Shown here piece after piece: positions 14,705-24,268 of a stretch of DNA of 64,000 bases; positions within the stretch are counted from its first letter, which is position 1, and each line of letters starts with the position of its first letter. The stretch comes from Sphingobacterium sp. UBA5670 (lineage in GTDB: Bacteria; Bacteroidota; Bacteroidia; Sphingobacteriales; Sphingobacteriaceae): contig NZ_DIIM01000001.1 in the NCBI RefSeq assembly GCF_002420705.1, forward strand, positions 1-64,000, read 5' to 3'. Under the pieces are notes generated by a model. The model had not been told where the DNA came from. It saw nothing but the letters and a program-made list of their open reading frames with translations, and did no database searches. The position numbers and the translations under genes are program-made.

Positions 14705-17614
14705 TTATTTAATTATATCCCATCTAATCCCGGCCTGCCCCCTACTGCCGTACACCTCGCGGCTACTAATGCGACGGCTATCTCCCATGTACATACTCAC
14801 GGCCGAATTTGTCAGATTGTTTAGCTCCAAAAATGCTTTTACACGTGCAGACAACGACACCGTAGCGGTGGCATCCAAAGTAAAATTATTGTCTGTCCAC
14901 TTATAAAATTGTGGCCCTAATTTCTGATCGATTGTCTCAATTGACTTCCCTCTATAATTTCCGGCCAGACGTACCGTTACGCCCTTACCTTCATAAAATA
15001 GAATGGCATTGAACAGATGCTTGGATTGATTAGGTAACGCTGTTTTATCGAATGAAGCTTCGACACCGCCGACACGTGGCACTTTCGTTTCAGAGTCCAC
15101 ATAAGAGTAATTAAATTCGATACCGAAATTCTTCCAAAAGCCTTGAAGGAAATCAAATCTTCGATTTACGCCAAACTCCAAGCCGAACAATGTTGCTTTG
15201 TTCAAATTTTTCGCTTGGGATATGCGGTAGTCTGTCCCATCGATGTTTTGCATGCTGATATCTGTAAATATCACATCTGAAATATCTTTGTAAAACAATC
15301 CCCCAGTCAGGATCCCAACATTCTGAAAGTAGTATTCTCCCATGAGATCAAAATTGTTGCTGAAGGTGGGCTTAAGCTCGGAATTACCTTGGCTGATGGT
15401 CGCTGGTGTAGAAGAAACATCAATGGATGTTCCGGGAGTCATATCTCCAAAATTAGGGCGTACAAAAGTCCGGGTGAAAGCTCCCCTCAAATTTGCATCT
15501 TTATTCAACTTGTATTTGAGATGAAACATGGGCAGCAAAGCATTGTAATTATTTTCAATTTCAGATGCAACAAGTTGGTTTCCGGATGCCGTAGGCTCCA
15601 CACGTTGTCCATGAAGTCTAGTCTTTGTATATTCATTGCGCAAACCCGCAACCAACTTTAGTTTTTCGGAGAGATCATAATCAGCCATAACATACCCCGA
15701 GGATACGATCTCCTGTCCAGTATAAATCGATGTCGCACTCATCGGATCCGTTTTATCAATAAAGCCATTCACCTTCATAAACTCCGGACTAAAGAGATCC
15801 AATAATTGATCTTTGGTCAAGGGATTTAGCTGAAAGGAGTTATAGTTACCGTTCATACTACCAAAGAAGGATGTTCCCTTGGGAAAGTTTTGTGTCTCAA
15901 ATGAGGATAAACTTCGTAAGGGAGCAGCATTTTCAACACCGAGCGCAGCACCCGGCAGAAATACCAAATTGGAGCCAAAAAAATTGTCCCGGTCTTTATG
16001 CCTGTACTTACCGCCAACTTTAAACTTTAATGCCGGCGATGCTTCAAGATGAAAATTAATCTGGGCTACACGGTCTCGTTCACTATTGTCCAACTGAGTG
16101 ATAACCAACTGCGTCAATTTAAGCTTATCGGGATCCAGGACTTCGCTGGCATCTTTAATTCCAGGATCAAAATCCAATGAAGAGCCACCGACAGCATTAG
16201 GTGAATCGAATCCCCAATAGCGCAGTCCATCATTGGACAAATTATTAAATCCACTCGTGATCTGCTGATGGAAAGTCGCTATTGGCAACCCTTTACGATC
16301 ACTTGCTGGTGGTGTGTTAAGGTAATATTTTGATTTATGATCGCTGACACTCCAGTCCACTTTAGCGATCGCCGAAAGTTGATGTTCTCCACCTATTTCA
16401 CCTCCATAAATTGCTGTCTGATAGTGCGAGTAACGGTTGTTATATTGATAGCGTTTCTTATTATAATCTACATAGGCTTCGTACACTGGACGGATATCGT
16501 CAAATTTATTGAACATAGCGCGAAAGAATACCGTATGTCCGGGTGAAATTTTGTAATCCGACCCCAGATTTATCCCCTTAGTCTGGCGTTCACCGATATA
16601 ACGCTTGAGCATGACCGATCCAATAGAATTCCTTTGCTGTTCATTGGCCAGCCCCGTATTGTAGGAAACATCAAATGCATCTGATCCCCATTGCCTCGCC
16701 CATGTTGCTGCAGACAGAATCAATCCCAACCTGTTATTCAGAAAGCGATCTCCATAAACAAGTGAGCCGTTGTAGGTTCCATTTTTACTAAATGTGTTAT
16801 AGCCTCCTGCCCCCGAGACACTAAGTGTACGTTTGCTAGGGGATGTTCTAGTGACAAAATTGATCGAACCACCAATTGCATCTGCTTCCATATCTGGCGT
16901 TAATGCCTTAGCAACTTGTACATATTGGATGATTTCAGATGGAATTGCATCCAGGGGCATAGACCGATTGCCCATGACATTTGGACTAGGGAGACGACTT
17001 CCGTTGAATAAAACGGAGGTCCAGGCAAATGGGGTACCCCTTACCGTTGCAATATCAGCTTCGCCGTGATTCTTCGCAACTGCAACACCTTGCATGCGTT
17101 GTACCGCTTCGGCTGCATTTCGATCCGGCAGTTTGCCAATAGCGTCTGCCGCCAATACATCCATTATTGCTACAGCCTGTTTCTTGATGCTGAAAGCTTT
17201 AGCCTGTGAAGGAGCCATCGTGCCGGATACGATCACTTCTGCCAAAGCACTACCATCACCCACGGCCAGTTCAATTGGCGAAATCTCATTGATACCTCGC
17301 TTTAAGCGAATATCGAAGGTACGTGTCTGATAGCCAATATAAGATACCTGTAACGATACCATCCCAGTATCAGGTGCTGTTAATGTAAAATTACCCTGTA
17401 AATCTGAGGATGTATTGCCTTTGAAAGAGGTCGCGACAATAGAAGCTCCGGGCAATTTCCCCGAACCGCTCTGCACAGAGGATTTGATCACTTGACCATA
17501 GGTCGGTATAAACCAGGGAAAAGTGAACAACAGTGCACTTACCCCCTTTTTTAAACTGAGCAAATTTTTGTTCCTAAATTTGGTAGACATTGGTGACATA
17601 TTTTTTTTCTGCAA
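14705..17614 (-). CDS. TonB-dependent receptor (TIGR01782-like)
   Basis: A 969-residue outer-membrane receptor without an STN domain. After a signal region ending near residue 41 (PTYGQ) comes a carboxypeptidase-like domain (about 45-115), then a plug (about 130-260) with GKLPDRNAAEAVQRMQGVAV and ATVRGTPFAWTSVLFNG, the pattern of the TIGR01782 receptor group described from Xanthomonas and Caulobacter, often tied to carbohydrate or phosphate-compound uptake. The barrel ends QAGIRWDIIK. The phosphatase gene follows directly, and a membrane-bound AraC regulator is divergent upstream with a 189-bp gap. Together these look like a substrate-specific uptake locus; the substrate is not determined. 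Confidence 0.88.
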   Translation of the reverse strand: MQKKNMSPMSTKFRNKNLLSLKKGVSALLFTFPWFIPTYGQVIKSSVQSGSGKLPGASIVATSFKGNTSSDLQGNFTLTAPDTGMVSLQVSYIGYQTRTFDIRLKRGINEISPIELAVGDGSALAEVIVSGTMAPSQAKAFSIKKQAVAIMDVLAADAIGKLPDRNAAEAVQRMQGVAVAKNHGEADIATVRGTPFAWTSVLFNGSRLPSPNVMGNRSMPLDAIPSEIIQYVQVAKALTPDMEADAIGGSINFVTRTSPSKRTLSVSGAGGYNTFSKNGTYNGSLVYGDRFLNNRLGLILSAATWARQWGSDAFDVSYNTGLANEQQRNSIGSVMLKRYIGERQTKGINLGSDYKISPGHTVFFRAMFNKFDDIRPVYEAYVDYNKKRYQYNNRYSHYQTAIYGGEIGGEHQLSAIAKVDWSVSDHKSKYYLNTPPASDRKGLPIATFHQQITSGFNNLSNDGLRYWGFDSPNAVGGSSLDFDPGIKDASEVLDPDKLKLTQLVITQLDNSERDRVAQINFHLEASPALKFKVGGKYRHKDRDNFFGSNLVFLPGAALGVENAAPLRSLSSFETQNFPKGTSFFGSMNGNYNSFQLNPLTKDQLLDLFSPEFMKVNGFIDKTDPMSATSIYTGQEIVSSGYVMADYDLSEKLKLVAGLRNEYTKTRLHGQRVEPTASGNQLVASEIENNYNALLPMFHLKYKLNKDANLRGAFTRTFVRPNFGDMTPGTSIDVSSTPATISQGNSELKPTFSNNFDLMGEYYFQNVGILTGGLFYKDISDVIFTDISMQNIDGTDYRISQAKNLNKATLFGLEFGVNRRFDFLQGFWKNFGIEFNYSYVDSETKVPRVGGVEASFDKTALPNQSKHLFNAILFYEGKGVTVRLAGNYRGKSIETIDQKLGPQFYKWTDNNFTLDATATVSLSARVKAFLELNNLTNSAVSMYMGDSRRISSREVYGSRGQAGIRWDIIK

Positions 17615-17803
17615 AGATTATATGCAGACCGATGATTTTCGCCTCCCAAAATTTTAGGGACGTCCGTCTTCTTTTTTTGCTTTAGAAGCACCACCACACC
17701 TTGTAAATCAGAAACTTACATTGATTACAATATTGTTATCAAATTATTAATATTAAAATAACACAAGGATCTTAGCTTTGAATACAATTGAACCGTTACT
17801 GCC

Positions 17804-18955
17804 ATGCTGAACTATATCATTGTATTGGGGCTGTTTCAAGCAATATTGACAGCTCTATTTCTTTATAGCAACAAGTTGCGAAAAAGTACCGACACCTTTT
17901 TATTCGTATTGGTTCTATGCATCGTTGTCCATCTGTCCATCAAGTTTATCATTTACCATTTTGTTGATGAACCAAATGTTCGCAAAGCTATGAATACGTT
18001 TATAGGTTTCTTCTACACTCCCATAGTATATCTTTTGGCGCGCAACGAGGCTAAGAGAAAACAAAATATGATTTCCAACTGGTACCTCTTTGTTCCTATT
18101 TTAATTGTGACCATTGGTTTTTTCTCCACAGCCACGGTACTATACGCCGCCCCCGCCGAGGGTATACGTGTACTGCAGCTTTATAACTTAGCAACTACCC
18201 TTACTTTTATGCCATTTGCAATTATATTATCTGCCAAAACGCTGTACTTCACATACCGAAATCTGTCGCCTTCAGCAACGCGGATATTGATCACACGTAT
18301 ATCTTCAATCCTTCTTACTTTGAATTGCATCGGTTTAGTTTATTATAGTATCGGTAATCATGACCGCTATCATCAAGATCTTTTCATCAGAAGTATCGCT
18401 TATGCATCCCTTGCAATCATATGCATCTTGATAGGACAGTATAAATTTAAGAGCATGGCACATGAACATATCATTCCCAAAGTTCAAGTCGATCTGAACC
18501 CGGATAATGCGTGTCATGAAGAGAGTGAAACAGAGCATACTGTTGTTCATAAAATGAACCAAAAAGAACGTAAAGAAATCCTCACAAAAGAGCGTATGGC
18601 AGAAATCTGGAACAAACTGGAAACAGGAATGAAATCCGATCGGTATTATAAAGATAGTGAACTGACATTAGAGAAACTTTCCCAATTAGTCAAGGAAAAC
18701 AAATATTATATCAGCGAAACACTGAATAACTATGCCAATAAACCTTTTTATACCTACATCAACGAATATAGAATATTGGATATAAAAGGTAAAATAGAGC
18801 GATATGCGACAAATGAACTGGATATCAATATGCTTACCATAGCCTATAGCGCTGGATTTAACTCAAAATCTTCCTTCAATAAATATTTTAAGGAAATGAC
18901 TGGACTCACTCCAACGCACTATTTCAAAATGCTATCTCCTGATAAAGCAATCTAG
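17804..18955 (+). CDS. Membrane-anchored AraC-family transcriptional regulator
   Basis: A 383-residue protein with about seven hydrophobic helices in the first 225 residues (for example YIIVLGLFQAILTALFL and SIAYASLAIICILIGQYKF) and a C-terminal AraC HTH domain (about 280-375; TIAYSAGFNSKSSFNKYFKEMTG). The helices make it a membrane-located regulator, a common Bacteroidota arrangement. It is divergent from the TonB receptor/phosphatase pair and probably controls it. A TAGCTTTG -7-like element lies at 17773-17780, 23 bp before the start. The sensed signal is unknown. Confidence 0.85.
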   Translation: MLNYIIVLGLFQAILTALFLYSNKLRKSTDTFLFVLVLCIVVHLSIKFIIYHFVDEPNVRKAMNTFIGFFYTPIVYLLARNEAKRKQNMISNWYLFVPILIVTIGFFSTATVLYAAPAEGIRVLQLYNLATTLTFMPFAIILSAKTLYFTYRNLSPSATRILITRISSILLTLNCIGLVYYSIGNHDRYHQDLFIRSIAYASLAIICILIGQYKFKSMAHEHIIPKVQVDLNPDNACHEESETEHTVVHKMNQKERKEILTKERMAEIWNKLETGMKSDRYYKDSELTLEKLSQLVKENKYYISETLNNYANKPFYTYINEYRILDIKGKIERYATNELDINMLTIAYSAGFNSKSSFNKYFKEMTGLTPTHYFKMLSPDKAI

Positions 18956-18979
18956 CTCATCGGCCGTGCAGATGAGCTA
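18953..18979 (+). terminator. Hairpin at the end of the AraC regulator gene
   Basis: TAGCTCATC and its exact complement GATGAGCTA enclose a 9-nt loop, with the stop codon inside the left arm. There is no following T-run, so this may be a weak or factor-dependent terminator, or a stabilising 3' hairpin. Confidence 0.45.
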
Positions 18980-19053
18980 AATGAAGATATCGAATCACTG
19001 CTATTAACGGCAGGAACTCTTAACCATAGACTTTCAAATAATAGGGAGTTAAC

Positions 19054-19089
19054 AGGGACCTTATTCGTACCTAATAGGGACCTCATTCG
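19054..19089. repeat. Direct repeat in the 331-bp gap before the sigma gene
   Basis: AGGGACCTTATTCG (19054-19067) and AGGGACCTCATTCG (19076-19089) differ by one base and are 22 bp apart, two helical turns. A third partial copy (AGGGAG) lies at 19043. Two further copies of ATGAGTAT occur at about 19139 and 19185, with TTAAGAC and GTCTTA in inverted order between them. The gap (18956-19286) otherwise has no gene. It is a candidate regulator-binding region for the following sigma operon. Confidence 0.45.
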
Positions 19090-19286
19090 GATGAAAACGT
19101 ATAAGCTCCGATTTATGTACGTTTCATATTACTGTAAAATGAGTATCAATTAAGACGTTGTTCTCAATTTATTGTTTAAGTCTTATGAGTATTGACCCAA
19201 CTTTATTTTGAGAAATCGGAATCGTGATGGGCGGATTTTTGTTCTACCTACATTTTATTTGGAACAAGTCTAAATAGAGTGTATAT

Positions 19287-19859
19287 TTGGATGCTTTGAA
19301 AACCTCGATACGTAAAATAGAGATTAACAGAAAACAATTCGAAGAGTTCTTTCAATTGTATTGGAAGAGGATGTTTTCATTTGCGCTTAAAAGCGTGGAA
19401 GATGAAGATGATGCAAAAGAAATTGTCCAAGATGTATTTAAATCTCTCTGGGAACGAAGATATCACCTTCATTTACAAGATGCTGAACGTTATCTCATAC
19501 GTTCGGTTAAATTAAAATCGCTGGAGTTCTTAAGGAATAAAGGAAATAAAGAGAGACACCATGAAGTGATCTCAAATAATACTAGCGAATCTTACGAAGA
19601 TAATTATATCTATTACAAAGAACTAAAAAATCATTTGGATGATGCTGTTGAGTCTTTACCGAGGCAATGTAAAAATGTTTATAAACTGAGCCGTGATGAA
19701 GGATTAACCAACAGGGAAATCGCAACAAACCTATTAATTACAGAAAGAGCAGTTGAGTACCATATCAGCAAGGCATTATCAGTCATTAAAATAAGACTTA
19801 AAAAGTATTGTAATATCAATATTGCTAGATTCCTATTAATTACTTTTTTGTACTTTTGA
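19287..19859 (+). CDS. ECF RNA polymerase sigma factor
   Basis: A sigma-70 family ECF factor of up to 190 residues. Region 2 is at about 20-75 (FEEFFQLYWKRMFSFALKS, then DEDDAKEIVQDVFKSLWERR) and region 4 at about 120-175 (LPRQCKNVYKLSRDEGLTN, with REIATNLLITERAVEYHISK as the helix-turn-helix). The only in-frame start before region 2 is TTG at 19287; the next ATG (19371) would cut into region 2. The TTG lies inside TATATTTG, which looks like a -7 promoter element, so the true start is unsettled. It leads directly into a short anti-sigma gene and a Xus-like uptake locus. Confidence 0.85.
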   Translation: MDALKTSIRKIEINRKQFEEFFQLYWKRMFSFALKSVEDEDDAKEIVQDVFKSLWERRYHLHLQDAERYLIRSVKLKSLEFLRNKGNKERHHEVISNNTSESYEDNYIYYKELKNHLDDAVESLPRQCKNVYKLSRDEGLTNREIATNLLITERAVEYHISKALSVIKIRLKKYCNINIARFLLITFLYF

Positions 19860-19880
19860 ATGTACACGTATTATCAAAAG

Positions 19881-20483
19881 ATGGAAATCAACCAAGATAT
19901 ACTTAAAAAATATGCTTCAGGTCAATGTTCTGGGGCCGACAAGCATTTGGTAGAAAAATGGCTGAACAATGATTCTTGGGATAGTATGTTGGAAAATAAG
20001 GATATAAACGAGGAAATCGGATCTGACTTATGGAATAACCTTTCTACGACCATTTCTCAAAATAGAAAATTATATTGGGCAAGATTGACAGCTGCTGCAG
20101 CAGTAATTTTTGTCCTCGGTTTTTCAGTATTCCATTTCTCACACCCTGCTTTGGATAATCTTACATTTACCAACACATCGGTTGAAAACAGCAAACTCTT
20201 TACTGAAGATCATTATGATGTTCAATTAAGTAAAAACAGCACAGCCAATATCGATCTGGTCAATAAAAAACTTACTTTTTCAGGCGATTTTATCATTAAA
20301 CCCAAAAGGGATTTCGAGCTTTTGGATAGTAACCACAATACCTTGATATTTAAAGCTGGAAGGGAATATTTTGTCTCTGACTCTCCAGATTTTGGTAAAA
20401 TAGTTGCCTTTCAGAAAAGTGATTTAGCTTTTTTACCATCCACTATGCAGATTAAAATCAGGGAACAATTTCAAAGCATTTAA
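19881..20483 (+). CDS. Short FecR-like anti-sigma protein
   Basis: A protein of about 200 residues with a cytoplasmic N-terminus (MEINQDILKKYASGQCSG, like the sigma-binding end of FecR proteins), one membrane helix at about 70-88 (LTAAAAVIFVLGFSVFHF) and a periplasmic part of about 110 residues. That part has a faint FecR-like pattern (DVQLSKNSTANIDLVNKKL) but no DUF4974/STN-like C-terminal domain. An ATG at 19860, abutting the sigma stop, would add seven residues. The sigma gene directly upstream supports the anti-sigma role. The downstream receptor lacks an STN domain, so the signal cannot arrive by the usual route. Confidence 0.7.
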   Translation: MEINQDILKKYASGQCSGADKHLVEKWLNNDSWDSMLENKDINEEIGSDLWNNLSTTISQNRKLYWARLTAAAAVIFVLGFSVFHFSHPALDNLTFTNTSVENSKLFTEDHYDVQLSKNSTANIDLVNKKLTFSGDFIIKPKRDFELLDSNHNTLIFKAGREYFVSDSPDFGKIVAFQKSDLAFLPSTMQIKIREQFQSI

Positions 20484-20492
20484 TAGACAAAC

Positions 20493-21692
20493 ATGAAGCG
20501 ATTATTGTTGTGGTCTTTCCTTGCAATTTCTATTTTTTCCTGTAGCCGAAGTCCTGAAAAAAATATAAATCCGAATTTTGTTTTTTGCCTGTTCAATAAA
20601 GAAGAGGCCCCAACCAGCTTACTGTTTTCCGAGCATTTGGACGACACGAATAGTCCGACTTTAGAAATCCCACTGTCTACTTCGCGTATACAAGAAAGAG
20701 AATATATTTATAAAAACGGTTTTTTTTATAGATTATCAAGTCAAACCAGCCTGTTTAAAAAATACCAATTGCAAGGTTCTTCTCTAGTTCTTATCGATAG
20801 CATTCAATTAAAAAACAGTGATTTTGAAACCATAACATGGAAAGACGATAAAAATCTCGTTGCGCTCTGTCGGGAAAATTTTACGGAGAATACCTCTCAA
20901 GCTAGACTCTATCAGATTAACGTTGCGGCTATGAAAATCATCAAAGAGGATACGATTGTCCTGCCGTTTGCGACAAAAGAATATAAAGCGCTACATCTTG
21001 GTCTTGTGGATATTGAAAATAACAATCTCTGGATCGCCTATTCTTTTTTTAAATCATCTGGAAAATATGGGCATACTACATCTGATACAACTTATTACGC
21101 AACTATAAAATACGATAGCTTTAAACTTTTAAATATTCAGAAAGAAACCCGTTCAACTTATCCCGGCGGTTTCAATATTATCCAATCCTACAGTTTTAAA
21201 GACGAACAGGGAGATTATTATTTTATGACTAACCCCGGCATCGCACTGGGCAACAACCTTAAATTACCAACGGCTATTTTTAGAAAAAAGAAAGGTCAGC
21301 AACTCGTCGATCAAGACTTTATGATTAATATTTCCAAGTCAATCGGAAATCATGCTTATGGGATCTGGTACGCTGGAAATGGGAAGGCCATTATACGCAA
21401 TGAACAGAAAAAACTGTACACTGATTTTTCCAATTATCATTCCGTCTATCAGTTTGAATACAGGATAGTCGATTTAAAATCTGGTTATATCGAAAAAATT
21501 CAGCTTCCGCTAGATAAAGGGACGCAGAAAGAAAATGTCTGGACCGATACAAGATATGTATATATTGCTATTGATGACGTACATGATGAGCATCGCGTAT
21601 GGAGGTACAATCTACAGACAAAAGAGATTTCGAAAGGTCTCAAACTCCCCAATACAGCAAATTTTACTGTTCGTATGAATTATATGAAATAG
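20493..21692 (+). CDS. Lipoprotein, possible divergent relative of the XusB/DUF4374 lipoprotein
   Basis: A 399-residue lipoprotein (MKRLLLWSFLAISIFSC, lipobox Cys17). The rest is rich in short beta strands ending in YxY or WxY patterns, as in a beta-propeller. It has no family I can name for certain, but its plan resembles the DUF4374 lipoprotein downstream: FYRLSSQTSLFKKYQL versus YYLSNDGTRFSQFEV early on, and VWRYNLQTKEISKGLKL versus VYEYDPAKNSVKRGAEI at the end. It lies 9 bp after the anti-sigma gene and 131 bp before the receptor gene. A surface ligand-binding or signalling role is inference. Confidence 0.65.
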   Translation: MKRLLLWSFLAISIFSCSRSPEKNINPNFVFCLFNKEEAPTSLLFSEHLDDTNSPTLEIPLSTSRIQEREYIYKNGFFYRLSSQTSLFKKYQLQGSSLVLIDSIQLKNSDFETITWKDDKNLVALCRENFTENTSQARLYQINVAAMKIIKEDTIVLPFATKEYKALHLGLVDIENNNLWIAYSFFKSSGKYGHTTSDTTYYATIKYDSFKLLNIQKETRSTYPGGFNIIQSYSFKDEQGDYYFMTNPGIALGNNLKLPTAIFRKKKGQQLVDQDFMINISKSIGNHAYGIWYAGNGKAIIRNEQKKLYTDFSNYHSVYQFEYRIVDLKSGYIEKIQLPLDKGTQKENVWTDTRYVYIAIDDVHDEHRVWRYNLQTKEISKGLKLPNTANFTVRMNYMK

Positions 21693-21823
21693 TAAACTAT
21701 TACCGCAAAAAAATAACACTCATAATCAACCATTTGTATATTTTTTCGAAAAATATCTAAAATCAACATTCGGTAATAGATCAGTATAGGCAACTCTCTT
21801 GTATATACTTAATCTAAATAAAA

Positions 21824-24244
21824 ATGTTGAAATCAACATCTACTTTTGTACTGTTATTCATTTTTACTGTATTTACACAGGCTCAAACTTCCAAAAAGAA
21901 TGCTGTTTCAGGCTTTGTCAAAGATAATTTTGGGACACCTATTCCAGGGGCGACAATACGACTAAAAGATCAGAGCACAGGTACATCTTCAGATGTTGAC
22001 GGCTATTACAAACTGCAGACAGCCCTATCTGGTAACGCTATCATACAGGTTACCGCAGTCGGGTATAGCTCCGAGGAGCGGGCAATAAATGATAAGTTTA
22101 TTCAGGATTTCCAGCTCAAAGAAGATCGTAATTACATCGATGAAGTTGTTGTCTCTGCGCCTGGAAAAACAGAAAATGAACACAAAGTTGCTGAGATAAA
22201 GCGATCGGGCTTTAATGTCAGTGTCATTGACATGAATAAACATGCCAACGAAGCTGCCAATCTAACCCAGGTATTGAAAAGAGCTACCGGAGTGACTATA
22301 CGTGAAGATGGTGGACTAGGATCCAATTTTGTATTCCGCATCAATGGGCTAAATGCTAAAATTTACATCGACGGAGTGCCCATGGAGAACTTTGGTTCTT
22401 CGATGTCATTAAATAATATTCCAGTCAATCTGATTGATCGCGTCGAAGTTTACAAAGGTGTCGTGCCTGCTTTTTTGGGTTCAGATGCGCTCGGAGGTGC
22501 TGTCAATATCATTACAAAACGCCGTGCAAGGCCTTATCTGGATCTGAGTTATTCCTATGGTTCATTTAACACCCATCAGGCGGCCATTGTGGGTACCTTT
22601 ACTAATCCCAAAAACAAACTATCCTTCAGGATGAATGCATTTTACAATCATTCAGACAATGATTATAACATGTACACCAATGAAAAGTACAATGTTCTTA
22701 TTGAGAAAACTGTCGAAAACAAGTATGTCACGCTTCCTAAAGCTAAGCGATTTAACGATGCCTATACTTCGGCAATGGGGCAACTGGAGGTTGGTTTTCG
22801 CGATGTACACTGGGCTGATCAATTTTATGCCGGTCTGACCTATTCGCAAAATCACAAGGAAAACCAGCTCAGAGCTTCCATTAGCAAAGTGTTTGGCGGA
22901 ATGTGGTCTGAAAGCAATTATCTGATGCCAACCTTAAGCTATAAAAAAAGTAATTTTCTTGTTAATCGCTTATATGCAGATATTTTCACAAGCTATAGCT
23001 ACGATACCAGATATGCGCGCGATACAGCTATGTACAATTACGACTGGTCTGGAAACTGGATCTCGAATTACAAAGGCACTGCGCCGAATGCGCAAATGGA
23101 TACAAAATACAATTTGTCAAACTATCTGGCGCGGGTGAATCTAAACTATGATTTTGACGAAGCCCGTAATCAAAGCTTAAACTTCAACTACAATTTCAAC
23201 AGCAACGATCAGAAACAATATGATCTAATCGGCAATTATGACCGTTCAGGTTTGCCATCCTATCTGGGCAGACATATTTTGGGTTTATCATGGCAAAACC
23301 AATGGTTTGACAAGCGCCTATCAAATGTATTAGCCGTAAAATACTACCGCATGAATGCCTCAAAAGATATTGACGAACGCATCTTTGATGCAAATAACAA
23401 TTTAATCAGCGGCGGAATAATCAGTCAAAAAAAACAAGGGAATTACTATAGCATGAGCCTAGCCTCTCGGTATAGGATAACCAAGGATGGTGGATGGAAA
23501 CTATCTTATGAAAGAGCATACAATTTACCGTCCATGACAGCGCTTTATGGTGACGGTATCAATACAATATCCAACTGGGATTTGAAGCCGGAACGCAGCG
23601 ACAATATCAATACCGGATTTTATTACAATACGTACATCAATCAGGACCATTTTCTAAATGTTGACGTAACAGGTTTCTATCGTTTGGCAGATAACTATAT
23701 AAACAGCCGTGCGGTCATGCAGAATGGAAATTCCTTTTTTCAAAGCTACAATGAGGAAGGTGTGAAGCTCTACGGCTTTGAGGCCGAAGTCAAATACGGC
23801 TTTAAAGATCTGTTGTCGGTTACCCTAAATGGCTCTTACGATAAAGCTACTTACAACAAAAAATACACAGACGATTCACGCCAGCAAATCAGTATAAATT
23901 ATGGCAAGCAACTCATTAACCGACCTTGGGTTTATGGAAATGCAGACATTAGTCTGATCCAGAATAACTGGTTTCAAAAAGGAAGCAGAATACAACTTTC
24001 ATACTTATATCAATATACACATTGGTTTTACCTCACCGAATCAGATCAAGGATCGCTTGAATCCAAAGATCTCATTCCATCTCAAAATGTCCACTCCGCG
24101 GTACTTAGTTACGCCTGGGACCGCAACAAATACAATGTATCCTTTGAGGCGAGAAATCTAACAGATGAAAGAGCATACGACAATTTTCGCCTACAGCGGC
24201 CTGGACGTGCATTCTACGTCAAGCTGAGATTATCCATTATGTAA
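21824..24244 (+). CDS. TonB-dependent siderophore-type receptor, XusA-like
   Basis: An 806-residue outer-membrane receptor: signal peptide ending FTQAQT (about 21), carboxypeptidase-like domain (about 28-110, AVSGFVKDNFGTPIPGATI), plug (about 115-235; IDRVEVYKGVVPAFLGSDALG) and barrel ending YVKLRLSIM. There is no STN domain. The next two genes are a DUF4374 lipoprotein and a PepSY membrane protein, the gene order of xusA-xusB-xusC, the Bacteroides thetaiotaomicron system for ferric enterobactin and related xenosiderophores. That precedent makes iron-siderophore import the best guess. The exact siderophore cannot be read from the sequence. Confidence 0.85.
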   Translation: MLKSTSTFVLLFIFTVFTQAQTSKKNAVSGFVKDNFGTPIPGATIRLKDQSTGTSSDVDGYYKLQTALSGNAIIQVTAVGYSSEERAINDKFIQDFQLKEDRNYIDEVVVSAPGKTENEHKVAEIKRSGFNVSVIDMNKHANEAANLTQVLKRATGVTIREDGGLGSNFVFRINGLNAKIYIDGVPMENFGSSMSLNNIPVNLIDRVEVYKGVVPAFLGSDALGGAVNIITKRRARPYLDLSYSYGSFNTHQAAIVGTFTNPKNKLSFRMNAFYNHSDNDYNMYTNEKYNVLIEKTVENKYVTLPKAKRFNDAYTSAMGQLEVGFRDVHWADQFYAGLTYSQNHKENQLRASISKVFGGMWSESNYLMPTLSYKKSNFLVNRLYADIFTSYSYDTRYARDTAMYNYDWSGNWISNYKGTAPNAQMDTKYNLSNYLARVNLNYDFDEARNQSLNFNYNFNSNDQKQYDLIGNYDRSGLPSYLGRHILGLSWQNQWFDKRLSNVLAVKYYRMNASKDIDERIFDANNNLISGGIISQKKQGNYYSMSLASRYRITKDGGWKLSYERAYNLPSMTALYGDGINTISNWDLKPERSDNINTGFYYNTYINQDHFLNVDVTGFYRLADNYINSRAVMQNGNSFFQSYNEEGVKLYGFEAEVKYGFKDLLSVTLNGSYDKATYNKKYTDDSRQQISINYGKQLINRPWVYGNADISLIQNNWFQKGSRIQLSYLYQYTHWFYLTESDQGSLESKDLIPSQNVHSAVLSYAWDRNKYNVSFEARNLTDERAYDNFRLQRPGRAFYVKLRLSIM

Positions 24245-24268
24245 AAAACAAATAAATACATATTTTTT

